This document shows, piece by piece, positions 1-9,839 of a stretch of 64,000 nt of DNA; within the stretch, counting starts at the first letter, position 1; each line of letters begins with the position of its first letter. The DNA lies in NCBI RefSeq assembly GCF_904849725.1, contig NC_058519.1, forward strand, positions 534,138,316-534,202,315, written 5' to 3'. This stretch comes from Hordeum vulgare subsp. vulgare. Its lineage: Eukaryota > Streptophyta > Magnoliopsida > Poales > Poaceae. The position numbers were made by a program, and so were the translations under genes. Under the pieces are notes generated by a model, which made no database searches, was not told the DNA's origin, and worked only from the letters and a program-made list of their open reading frames with translations.

Positions 1-653
1 AATGATGGAGGACCAAACAGATCCATATGGAGTAGTTCCAATGGCCTCTTAGTGTAGATAAGAGTCGTTGGACGATGAGCAGTTTCATGAATCTTTCCTT
101 CAATGCACGCACTGCAAACACGATCTTTAGCAAAACTCACATTTGTTAGTCCACGAATATGGTCCCCTGTCAGAAGACTTTGCAAAGATCTCATATTGAC
201 ATGAGCTAAACGGCGATGCCAAAGCCAGCCCACATCAACTTTAGCCATTAAACATGTCGCAGTCTTAGTGGGTCGCTTTGAGAAGTTCACCACATAAAGA
301 CCATTTTCGACATATCCAACATAGGCTACTTTAAGAGTCTTGCTCCTCAGGAGGACCACAGTATCAAGATTAAAGAATGTGGAAAAACCCATAATTGCGA
401 GTTGACGAACCGAAAGTAAATTGTAGGCAAGTGACTCAACAAGCATGACCTTCTCAATAGATAAATCTTGAGACATGACCACCTTACCAAATCCCAATAC
501 CTTTGAAGAGGATGCATCGGCGAATTGGACATGGGTGGGCATAGATGGAGAAGGATGCACATCCACCACTAAGTCCTTGCTTCCGGTCATATGATTTGTT
601 GCTCCACTATCGAGCAACCATGACACCCCACCGGAAGCAAACTCCTGCAATAG
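1..653 (-). CDS. Copia pol, N-terminal part (protease to start of integrase), open at window edge
   Basis: Minus-strand frame, +1 relative to the upstream gag stop at 655-657. It shows the aspartic protease motif LLDSGATNHMTG, then a GAG-pre-integrase region, then the integrase zinc-binding HHCC region (WLWHRRLAHVNM... with a CSACIEGK pair) and the first integrase aspartate in LLHMDLFGP. I saw no stop in this frame. The other two catalytic residues and all of RT and RNase H would lie to the left of base 1. It would process Gag-Pol and insert the cDNA. Closely similar to 44754-45650. Confidence 0.8.
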
Positions 654-654
654 A

Positions 655-2829
655 TCAAGGCTTGGTTTTAGGTACCCATTTTTTAATGGGTCCTTTCATG
701 TTAGAGACAAGGGTCTTAGGAACCCAGATAGCCCATTCAATATCCTCATCATAGGAACCAACAAATCTGGCATAAACATGCCCATCACTAGCAAAACAAA
801 AGACATAAGAAGAATTGAGTTTGCCGGCTCTGTTAGTAGGAATGGTTTTGCCCTTCTTGAGGTTTCCATAGTCCACCTTGTTCCTGTTCACCTTCTGAGT
901 CCCCTCACCCTCTTTGACAAAGATGTCCATGAGGGTGGGAGATCGTTTGTTCCTGTTCCTCCTTTTACCTTTTGACTTGGAGGTAAGTCCAAGTCCCTCC
1001 TTTCCTACAACACCCTTTTGAGTGCTCAAGAGGTCGTTCAGACTCTTCTCACCTTGTATGCATGCCACAAGGCCCTTCTCAATTTTATCCTTTAACTTGG
1101 CATTTTCCTCCACAAGATGTACATGCTCACAACACGGGTTAGTTGCACAAGCATTATCAATTAACACAAAGGGAGGGCAAGTAGAGATCTCCTTGGTAAG
1201 CTTTGCTTGGAGTTGATCATGAGACTCTTTCAGAGAGAAATGAGCACCTTTCAAGACCTTGTGGGCCTTGTCAAGTTTGTCAAACTCCTCTTTGAGTCTG
1301 CCATGGCCAACCCCAAGAGCATACTTTTCAGACTTAAGCATACGAGTAAGAACAACAGCATGATCTAGTTTCTTTTGCATTTTAGCGCAGTCATCGTTAT
1401 ATGACACCTCAAGAGCCAAACAAAGAGTGCGCTCCTTTTCTAGAGCATTAGATAATTCGGCAATTTCATCGGCATAGTCAGGACTGTGTCCCTGAAGCTC
1501 GGAGATGGTCTCCTCATGAGACTCAATGAGGTCAGTGGCCTCACCTAGTTGTTCCAAGGGAGCAACAAAGTGCTTCTTGGGTTCTCCCTTAATAGTGCAC
1601 AGAAACTTGTCAAGATCATGCTGATTATGTTCCCCAACATCACTATCTTCAACACAATTTAACAAAGAAGGAGCAGAAGCAATGTTGGTCTTAATGATGG
1701 GAGTTACCTGATTGATACCTTTTGCCATGAGGCACTTGGTGATGTGGTTCTCGTTGGGGCCGTTGAAGAGAGACACCTTCTGGGGAGAGGTAGTGGCAAT
1801 AGCAACAGTTGCCGTTTCCACTGTATCATCATCATCATCATCATCATCATCGGAAGGATACTCTTCAAGGGCCACCATCCCATTTGGGTGAGGTTTCTTC
1901 ACAAAGTTGTTCTTGATTGGAAATGATTTGGTTTTGTCTTTGCGAATGAGCTTGCCTCCGTTGTCTTCCCTTTTCTCATAGGGACATTCGGCCACGAAGT
2001 GACTCACGTTACCACATTTATAACATGTCCTTACTCGTTGATTGGGTTTGAATCCACTCGAGTTGTTCTTGGTGAAGGTGGGTCTTGAGTTCCTCTTGTT
2101 GCCCCAGAATTGCCTTGATGCAAGAGCCATGTGCTCATGATAGGCATACTTTGTGTCTTCAGGGCAGCCCTCCTCTTCCTCATCTTCTTCTTCTTCTTCA
2201 AGCATTGCTTTTGCTTTCAACGCAAGGTTGGGTGAAGTTTTATTTGATCGAACACAAGCAAGTGCATTGTCGGCTGTTTCATTCATGATTGACGTTGCAA
2301 TGAATTCATCCAACACCTCACTGGAAGACAAGGAGTGGAAGTCTGGCCGCTGGCGAATGGCAGATGACATGGCTTTGTTGAAAGGCATGATGGCTTTAAG
2401 GAACTTGCGCTTGACCCATGTATCATCCACATCCTTGCTCCCATGATCCTTGAGTGCCACAGCAATAGTAGTCACCCTCTGATAGAGATCACGAGGGTCC
2501 TCGTCTTCCTTCATCACAAACTCATCGGCCTTATCAAGTATCACTTCATAGTTGGATCGTTGAATGCTTGAGCTTCCCTTGTACAACACCATAATATGCT
2601 CCCAACAATCCTTGGCCAAAGTGAAGGGACGTAAGTGAGGAAGATCTTCAGGTGGCACTGCAGACTGGAGAATAAACAAAGCGGAGTGATTGTATTGATT
2701 GTCTGCATCTTCTCTTGGAGTGAGGTTGCTTGGATCATGGGGATAATATCCTTGCTCGATGATTCTCCACAAGTCAAAGACACTACCACCGCCAAGAAAG
2801 TCTTCGCAAAAAGGTCCGTCCACGAACAA
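655..2829 (-). CDS. Copia gag, 724 codons, N-terminus derived from LTR sequence
   Basis: Gag coat protein of a Sirevirus-type Copia. In order: a UBN2-type capsid domain (about residues 25-200, with PPEDLPHLRPF and AKDCWEHIM), an acidic Glu run (about 213-222), one zinc knuckle CYKCGNVSHFVAEC of CX2CX4HX4C form, a polyaspartate run encoded by ATC repeats on the + strand (about 1827-1852), a long heptad-rich coiled coil, a basic KGKRRNRNKR patch and a C-terminal WVPKT region. No internal stop. The first ~15 residues are not gag: they come from LTR sequence brought in by a deletion, so the start codon at 2829 is fortuitous. The native N-terminus, seen in copy 2 at 47740-48159, is absent. The frame ends at TGA (655-657) with pol in the +1 frame. 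Confidence 0.85.
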   Translation of the reverse strand: MFVDGPFCEDFLGGGSVFDLWRIIEQGYYPHDPSNLTPREDADNQYNHSALFILQSAVPPEDLPHLRPFTLAKDCWEHIMVLYKGSSSIQRSNYEVILDKADEFVMKEDEDPRDLYQRVTTIAVALKDHGSKDVDDTWVKRKFLKAIMPFNKAMSSAIRQRPDFHSLSSSEVLDEFIATSIMNETADNALACVRSNKTSPNLALKAKAMLEEEEEDEEEEGCPEDTKYAYHEHMALASRQFWGNKRNSRPTFTKNNSSGFKPNQRVRTCYKCGNVSHFVAECPYEKREDNGGKLIRKDKTKSFPIKNNFVKKPHPNGMVALEEYPSDDDDDDDDDTVETATVAIATTSPQKVSLFNGPNENHITKCLMAKGINQVTPIIKTNIASAPSLLNCVEDSDVGEHNQHDLDKFLCTIKGEPKKHFVAPLEQLGEATDLIESHEETISELQGHSPDYADEIAELSNALEKERTLCLALEVSYNDDCAKMQKKLDHAVVLTRMLKSEKYALGVGHGRLKEEFDKLDKAHKVLKGAHFSLKESHDQLQAKLTKEISTCPPFVLIDNACATNPCCEHVHLVEENAKLKDKIEKGLVACIQGEKSLNDLLSTQKGVVGKEGLGLTSKSKGKRRNRNKRSPTLMDIFVKEGEGTQKVNRNKVDYGNLKKGKTIPTNRAGKLNSSYVFCFASDGHVYARFVGSYDEDIEWAIWVPKTLVSNMKGPIKKWVPKTKP

Positions 2830-3303
2830 CCGCTAGGCAGGCAGTACTAAACTCCTGGAGCGGTACTACCGCTGACCAGGGGCGGTACTACCGCGAGCCA
2901 GCGGTACTACCGCTGGCTGCAGCGGTACTACCGCTAGCATTCCGGCGGTACTACCGCTAGGGCCAGCGGTACTACCGCTGGGGACCATTTTGCAAGGAGG
3001 AAAGAAACACAGTGGCGGGGTCCGCTCCAAAGATGAAGGTAAGGGAAAATGTGTGAAGTGTGCCCGTGCAAAGATAGATTCCACCCAAACCTTTCCACTA
3101 CGGTTCCCATCTTAATAGTACGGCTTTCTATGACTCAAATAAAGAGAATCGTAGAGAGCACCGTGCTTCCGTTCCATGAATGAGGAGGCGAGTCGTCTTG
3201 TGCCGTTGACGTGTGTTATCTGAAACCTTAACACACACGGTTAGTCCTTTACGGTACTGTCATCAATCACCAAAATTACTTAGGCATAAACTATGCCCCA
3301 ACA
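2788..3303 (-). repeat. LTR fragment of copy 1
   Basis: Matches the outer part of the LTR at 29930-30422, with shared blocks ccaccgccaagaaagtc, ttccacccaaacctttcc and tcaccaaaattacttaggc. It is only the U3-side third of an LTR. The rest was lost in the deletion that joined it to gag. The near-palindrome cluster lies inside. Confidence 0.8.
2860..2980. repeat. Cluster of 13-bp near-palindromes GCGGTACTACCGC
   Basis: About six copies of GCGGTACTACCGC or one-base variants, spaced 15-25 bp apart, in the U3 part of the LTR. Each has 6-bp arms (GCGGTA/TACCGC) around one central base. The same motif clusters in the LTRs at 29813-30099 and 63329-63656 and upstream of the third gene at 32903-33136. 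Confidence 0.85.
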
Positions 3304-4739
3304 CATGATGAAAACTTTCAAGCTATTAGAACTTTTGCCAATGTTTGTAATAAAAATTCAGATATTTTTTATTTTTTTATTTTTTTGTTCACCGAGCTCA
3401 TTTGAGTTTGAGGTGAGGAACTTTGCGTTTGCTCGCAAGATTGTGCGCAAACATAGAGTCGTCATAATGTGTTTTTCATATTGTTCTAGTTTTTTCCTAC
3501 ACTATTCAGACAATGTGTGTCAAACAAATTAATAATTCAAAAAATAATGTCACAAACTATAAATTCAGATACAGAAAATAACCCAAAATAACAAACAATT
3601 CAAATGCAAAAAATAATATGCTTAAATAAATTGTTCAAGTAAAAATAAAAGAATTATAGGAAAGAAATAAACACACATCTCCCAATTTGATGTCAATGAT
3701 ACCTAATGAGATGCTCATGATGGGAGGCCTAGTCTTCAATCTTCTAGTAGACCTTAAGAAATGTTTGAATGCGGTTTGTATGCCTATGATACTCGACGAT
3801 TGTGCCCATATTTTGGCTTAACATATCCCTTTCATCCTTGATAGTGACAGAGGCAAAAATAATTTTTTAGGTGTGGCGAAATTTCTAAAGAAGAAAATCA
3901 TGTATATATAATGCAATTGGGCAAGAGCTCATTAGAATATTTAGATATATATTTATCACTTTGTATTTAACAAGTACAATCAAAATTCAAAACTGATTGA
4001 TTAGTTCTAATGATAGGGGAGACCTAGACTATTAGAGCTTATTTCAGGCAACGACAACAAAATTTGCTTCAAAATTTGAACTACAATTTCTTTTTTTTGA
4101 AGGGGTCTTAAATTTCAATTCCAATTCTAAATTAGCTTTTAATATTTACTTGCTCCTCTTATTTTGGGTCATATTGTGACCGGACAACTTTGCATCCCCG
4201 CCTAGCTCAATTCAGTGACCGTCGTCGACACACGCGACCACTGTTCACTACTCGCCGTCGGCCATCACACGTCTATGCCTTGCGAGTTGTCGTCTTCGAC
4301 GCACGTTCATGACTTCACAAGATTTTTTACTTCTATAATTTTGGAAGTGGAAAAAGACGACTTGGTCAGTTGAATCATGTATTCATGTTTTGATTCGTCC
4401 ACGGGGTGTAAATCGCAAGTCCACGTGCCGATGCATCAGGCCCACAAGAAAGTCAACAATCACTCAAGGCCACCACCTTGGATTGCCATCGCGAGGCACT
4501 CACTCTTTGATTATCCTTGATCAATAAAGTGTGGTGTTCTCTAAAACACAGAATCATATTAATTTGAATTAAGATGTGCATGTTCTAGTACTAGTAGGTT
4601 AATTGAAAGAATTGTCTAGGTATGATAGCCACCAAGGCATGCGAGATAGTCGATACCGCCCTAGTCCTCAATGATCATGTTACACCGAATCACATAACAT
4701 GTCATCATACTTACCATGACATTATTGTTCCAGAAACAA
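3304..4739. other. AT-rich stretch, no gene recognised
   Basis: Starts just outside the copy 1 LTR (possible target duplication CATGA at 3304-3308; partner outside the window). A/T-rich, with short frames only and no recognisable domain or terminal repeats. The right end grades into the Harbinger relic. Confidence 0.5.
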
Positions 4740-5560
4740 GCATGCCCCTGGATAACTGAAAACCTTCCTTGTGGGCTTGTAACACTTCAAATGCCCTTCA
4801 ATGTTATTCCTTTGAGCTTCCTTCGCCTTGGTTAAATGCTCATGTTTAGTGGTCTCAGGATTAGAAATTGCATTAACAAATGTTGACTAAGGTGGATAGA
4901 TGTCATCGGATAGATAGTGTCCTTTGTCATGCTGATAGTCATTCACCGTGAAGTTGCAAAGATGGAGAAGTACCAACTAGCCTTGCAAACAGATGAGATC
5001 TTTGCAAGATATTAATATCATTGTGAGATTCAAGCAATCTAAAGTAGCAACGCCACACATCTTCATAGGTAACAACTTCCAAAATTATTGTTGAATCATG
5101 GCAATGACTCGCGAATTGGTCATGCCAAGCTGCAAAGCAATTCTTCCACCTGAACAGCGTATAGGCAACACTCCTAGCATTCCATGCCTTTTGCTTCATG
5201 AACCACTAGAAGCCTGGTTATGTCCTCGACATTGGGTGCTCGTAGATACCGCTCTCCATGAACCATCATCACATTTTTAGTGAACACTTTCATTCACTTT
5301 ATGATTGTAGCTTCAGCTATTCGAAGATACACATACTATGCATATGCAAGAACACCATATGCAATCATTCAAAATGTCATGGTCACCTTTTGGATAAGCG
5401 GAAAAACCCAGGAGACCAGTGAAATTTCTCTGATGCTGGAATAAAGGTTCGTTGGTTTCCATGTCATTGGAAATTCGAAGGAACAACCATTTGTAATGTG
5501 GAAGCCTCGTCGGAACACATAAGGCAGAAAGGTATGCCCCAAAAAAAGTAGTCATGCATG
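4740..5560 (-). pseudogene. PIF/Harbinger transposase relic
   Basis: On the minus strand, pieces of a PIF/Harbinger DDE transposase can be read in order across several frames. A first piece (5313-5555) contains PHYKWLFLRI and NFTGLLGFSAY, recalling the N-terminal 'FLRIV...GKLGLS' region. The 4939-5199 piece contains RWKNCFAAWHDQF, TIILEVVTYEDVW and ESHNDINILQRS, the well-known block around the second catalytic Asp. Further downstream are YP-P and NAISNPE-like remnants and a degraded region around the final Glu. Stops and frame changes between pieces show it is dead. Such enzymes move Tourist-like MITEs, several of which lie in this window, but no direct link is shown. Confidence 0.65.
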
Positions 5561-5879
5561 AGCTTCTCGTGGCCCTCGATTCCGTTTTGATGAATTCTCA
5601 CACAACCAACTTGTGATCACGCATGCTTCATCTTCATTCTGGTTGAAAGTACATATAGTCCCCCATGTCTTTTTGCCGGTTGCGTAGTCATTTGCCACCT
5701 TTGTGAGGTGTGCCATGTTGGTGACTTTGTCGTTTGCTTTCTTTCTGTCGAGCTTATTGTGTAGGAGTGTATCTTGTGCATCGTTAACAATTAGGTGGGT
5801 AGTCTAATTGTGTGGTATGGTTGATAGTGAGTTGCACTTCTTGAGCCAGCGAGCGACGAGATTTTCGATCAACTCCTTA
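5561..5879. other. No gene recognised
   Basis: Lies between the Harbinger relic and the Gypsy gag relic. Nothing identifiable seen in either strand. Confidence 0.4.
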
Positions 5880-6571
5880 TCACCTTAGATGTGGTTGTGG
5901 AGGTCATATGCGCTGGCGGGATGCTAGTATGTCCCTTTGAAGTTGCTGATGAAGGGGTTCGAAGAACGTCCACTCGCCGGTGGTGTTTGGCGGAAGCCCG
6001 TTGAGGTATATCCTTGTCGACCCCGTAAGACAACGAGTTACGTATCTTAGGGTGTTTCCTATGTCTCCTCCAGCATGTTGAATGCTATGAGCTAGTCGTT
6101 GATCCAATGATAAGATGTTGAGTCACTGGAGTATTTGTCAATGCCGCGAATGATGAACGACCTTGGGGAAGGATGAGTGGTCACTTCATAGGCAAAGCAT
6201 GGCGGTGTGGTTCTTGTCATTAGGCATGTTGGAGTCCTTGTTGTTGGATCGTAATTGTATCTGTATCTCTCCTTCTCTCGGGCTTGGATGTGATCACGGA
6301 GGGTTGGGTGATGGCCAAATCACTTGTGCACTGGTGGCGGCATGGGTGGAGGCAACATATTTCAACCAATGATGGATATTGTTTGATGCAACGTGCTAGG
6401 CTCCTCTTTCGTTGGTTCCATCAATCTGGGCTGAGAGCCCTAGTGATTGTGTTTGTAGGGGTTGGCCCGTCAAGGAGAGCACGTCATTGGTACTGCCGAG
6501 GCAGAGCCTTGACTTGCTTATGTTCTCCTGGACCTCGATGGTGTGTCACAACTGGGTCTGGAGAGGAGCGA
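5880..6571 (-). pseudogene. Gypsy gag relic
   Basis: A minus-strand frame at 5904-6107 contains RYVTRCLTGSTRIYLNGLPP followed by NTTGEWTFF, which matches the 'LTG-AR-WLNGLP--SI-SW--F' core of Ty3/Gypsy capsid domains. Upstream on the same strand (toward 6200) are frame-shifted pieces resembling the preceding 'GIDKYSGDT--HWL-DY' segment. No zinc knuckle or pol follows to the left. The relic runs on into the tandem unit at 6572, so the units look like the 5' end of the same minus-strand Gypsy. Subfamily not determined. Confidence 0.5.
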
Positions 6572-7950
6572 TCACGTTCGTGAGCAATGGTGTCGCATGG
6601 AGATTGCGGTACAAATTATATAAACTCGGTCACTTCGATGTTGTCGATGTCATTGTCGACCCAATGCATGTGGGCTATGAGGACGGCCTTCATAGAGCGG
6701 GGCTAGCGTCGCAATTGCCGACGACACTCGTTTACCATGGTTTTCATTCAATAATCATGTCGTGCCACGACTTGTCCTTTTCCTTTTGCAGTTGCAGGTG
6801 AGCAACCATAGTGGCTTACTGCATGGTGTCTGTGGCTCCGATGGTTGGATCTTCCCCTATTAGGGTGTGCTAAGTAATTGGATTGTGGCCTCTATAGCCA
6901 TGGATGCAGCCGCCATCAGTGTGTTAGATACCGTAGTGTGACCCCACTAGGGTGAATGATGACCGGCTAGCGTTGGGCGCATAAGACTACCCACAATGAG
7001 AAGTAACATATAGTAGTAACATGCATCTGTTACTAGTCTAAGTTACTACCTCCATAATGGATAGAAACATAGACGTGGTAGCATAGAGGTGTTCATTTAT
7101 TAGCATATAAACTCATCTTGTGTTGGTATATGTGATGTTACTCATAGTATGATATGTTACTCAATTTGTCTCCCTTCTCATTAATTAGTTGCACATCAGT
7201 TTTTTGCTTAGGTGGCATCTATGTTACTACCTATATTACTCCCATTGTGGGTAGTCTAAGCGCGGTTGGGGTTCATGTTGAGCCCCGTGTTCTCCGACTC
7301 GTTTGGGGCCATCATGATGCCTTGCTCCAGGGTGTTGGCCTAGGTAGCCCCCCCCCGGTATTCATTATCGGCTGTTGAGGGAGAGCTTGTAGAGGTGTCC
7401 CCATCCTCCGAGTGGTATCTATCCGAGATGCAATTTTCTGGCTCATGATCGTCCAACAATGGGAAGTTGGTGCACACTAGTGCGATCATATGGGATGCCT
7501 CGGTGGGTTGGAGGACTGTCACATTGTTATTGCAACACCTCAGTTGCATGGTTATGCCATTGACTCTAATCGCGAGAGTTGATGGAGAGCGATCATGCTT
7601 TTCTTGGCCGATGGATGGAGCTGGGGCTGAAGGCGTGCTTCAAAGCCGCATCCCAACCTCAGAGATGTGATGTGACGCGTAACATGATACCACCGCAGCA
7701 GTCGATTTTGAATTCGGCGTGCCGAAGAAGCGGGTTCATACGGGTGTGGGTGACGCCCTTGTGTAGAGCCATTATGCCTCATCCGCGGTCAAGGTGCGAG
7801 AGTCTAAAATGAAGGTCTGGCCTGACGCGAACTCGTGAGGCATGACTAAATATCTGGTTTAGGTTCGGCCTCTGGTGGACGCAACGCCTGACTAGTGTGC
7901 CAACACACGATACCGAAAGCCGCGAGTAGCCTCAGTAAGCTCAAGAGCAA
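6572..7950 (-). repeat. Tandem unit A, left half (Gypsy 5' region with MITE)
   Basis: First part of a ~2.6-kb unit present three times. Homology to units B (18143) and C (20760) begins at tcacgtt and continues through the MITE, a 5'-leader-like region and a PBS-like site near 7886-7903 (minus strand TGGCACACTAGTCAGG). It is interrupted at 7950/7951 by the BARE/Angela element and resumes at 16886. The orientation agrees with the minus-strand gag relic on its left. Only degraded short frames are present, none convincing. Confidence 0.75.
6985..7256. mobile_element. Tourist-like (Harbinger) MITE, copy in unit A
   Basis: 272 bp with imperfect terminal inverted repeats GACTACCCACAATG... and ...CATTGTGGGTAGTC, flanked by TAA at 6982-6984 and 7257-7259. 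The 3-bp TAA duplication is typical of PIF/Harbinger elements. No coding capacity. The same element at the same place in units B and C shows it was present before triplication. Confidence 0.8.
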
Positions 7951-9773
7951 TGATGGGGAACGTCGCATGGGAAACAAAAAATTTCCTACGCGCACGCAGA
8001 CCTATCATGGTGATGTCCATCTACGAGAGGGGATGAGTGATCTACGTACCCTTGTAGACCGTACAACAGAAGCGTTAGTGAACGCGGTTGATGTAGTGGA
8101 ACGTCCTCACGTCCCTCGATCCGCTCCGCGAACTATCCCGCGATCAGTCCCACGATCTAGTGCCGAACGGACGGCACCTCCGCGTTCAGCACACCTACAG
8201 CTCGACGGTGATCTCGGACTTCTTGATCCAGCAAGAGAGACGGAGAGGTAGAAGAGTTCTCCGGCAGCGTGACAGCGCTCCGGAGGTTGGTGATGATCTC
8301 GTCTCAGCAGGGCTCCGCCCGAGCTCCGCAGAAACGCGATCTAGAGGAAAAACCGTGGAGGTATGTGGTCGGGCTGCCGTGGAAAAGTCGTCTCAAATCA
8401 GCCCTAAAACCTACGTATATATAGGTGGGAGAGGGGGGACCTTGCCTTGGGGCTCAAGGAGCCCCAAGGGGGTCGGCTAAGCCAAAGGGGGGATGGACTC
8501 CCCCCCAAACCGAGTCCTACTTGGTTTGGTGGGTGGAGTCCTTCTTTCCTTTCCCACCTCCTCCTTTTTTTTCTTTTCTCTTTGATTTTTCTTCCAATGC
8601 GCACAGGGCCCTTTTGGGCTGTCCCACCAGCCCACTAAGGGCTGGTGCGCCACCCTTAAGGCCTATGGGCTTCCCCGGGGTGGGTTGCCCCCTCCTCCCG
8701 TGAACTCCCGGAACCCATTCGTCATTCCCGGTACATTCCCGGTAACTTCGAAAACCTTCCGGTAATCAAATGAGGTCATCCTATATATCAATATTCATTT
8801 CCGGACCATTCCAGAAACCCTCGTGACGTCCGTGATCTCATCTGGGACTCCGAACAACATTCGGTAACCAACCATATAACTCAAATACGCATAAAACAAC
8901 GTCGAACCTTAAGTGTGCAGACCCTGCGGGTTCGAGAACTATGTAGACATGACCCAAGAGACTCCTCGGTCAATATCCAATAGCGGGACCTGGATGCCCA
9001 TATTGGATCCTACGTATTCTACGAAAGTCTTATCGTTTGAACCACAGTGCCAAGGATTCATATAATCCCGTATGTCATTCCCTTTGTCCTTCGGTATGTT
9101 ACTTGCCCGAGATTCGATCGTCAGTATCCGCATACCTATTTCAATTTTGTTTACCGGCAAGTCTCTTTACTCGTTCCGTAATACAAGATCCCACAACTTA
9201 CACTAAGTTACATTGCTTGCAAGGCTTGTGTGTGATGTTGTATTACCGAGTGGGCCCCGAGATACCTCTCCGTCACACGGAGTGACAAATCCCAGTCTTG
9301 ATCCATACTAACTCAACGAACACCTTCGGAGATACCTGTAGAGCATCTTTATAGTCACTCAGTTACGTTGCGACGTTTGATACACACAAAGTATTCCTCC
9401 GGTGTTAGTGAGTTATATGATCTCATGGTCATAGGAACAAATACTTGACACGCAGAAAACAGTAGCAACAAAATGACACGATCAACATGCTACGTCTATT
9501 AGTTTGGGTCTAGTCCATCACGTGATTCTCCTAATGACGTGATCCAATTATCAAGCAACAACACCTTGTTCATAATCAGAAGACACTGACTATCTTTGAT
9601 CAAGTGGCTAGCCAACTAGAGGCTTGCTGGGGACAGTGTTTTGTCTATGTATCCACACATGTAAATGAGTCTTCATTCAATACAATTATAGCATGGATAA
9701 TAAACGATTATCTTGATACAGGAATTATAATAACAACTATATTTATTATTGCCTGTAGGGCATAATTCCAACA
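7951..9773 (-). repeat. 3' LTR of BARE/Angela element
   Basis: 1,823 bp, direct repeat of 15061-16880. Because the element is on the minus strand this left copy is the 3' LTR. It holds the same TATATATA motif (8416-8423). The conserved start is at 9773 reading leftward. Confidence 0.92.
8416..8423 (-). promoter_or_regulatory. TATA box in 3' LTR
   Basis: TATATATA in CACCTATATATACG on the minus strand, matching the 5' LTR copy at 15526-15533. In the 3' LTR it would drive transcription outward to the left, into tandem unit A. Confidence 0.5.
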
Positions 9774-9787
9774 GTCTCCCACTTGCA
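9774..9787 (-). other. Polypurine tract (plus-strand primer)
   Basis: Minus strand TGCAAGTGGGAGAC directly abuts the 3' LTR start. The same motif precedes the 3' LTR of the Angela element at 42930-42942. Confidence 0.8.
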
Positions 9788-9839
9788 CTAGAGTCAATAA
9801 TCTAGCCCTCACATCATCATACGAATTACATTGTAATAA

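Larger units (their letters stand above)
1..3303 (-). mobile_element. Sirevirus (SIRE/Maximus-type) Copia retrotransposon, copy 1, partial
   Basis: LTR retrotransposon read on the minus strand and cut by the left edge of the window. From right to left it holds an LTR fragment (2788-3303), a gag frame (655-2829) and the protease/integrase start of pol (1-653). Long stretches match the second copy at 44754-48159. The outer LTR end reads ...CCCCAACA at 3303, the complement of a TGTTGGGG start. The 5' part of the internal region, including the PBS and the gag N-terminus, is missing: the LTR interior joins gag directly near 2788. The partner LTR and target duplication lie outside the window. Lineage is assigned from the long coiled-coil gag and its similarity to copy 2, which has the typical AAAAAGGGGGAGAT PPT. 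Confidence 0.85.

Noticed and set aside
8425..8703. Pro/Phe-rich frames in the BARE/Angela LTRs (also 15535-15810)
   Set aside because: They are LTR sequence present in both copies and lie opposite to the element's coding strand.
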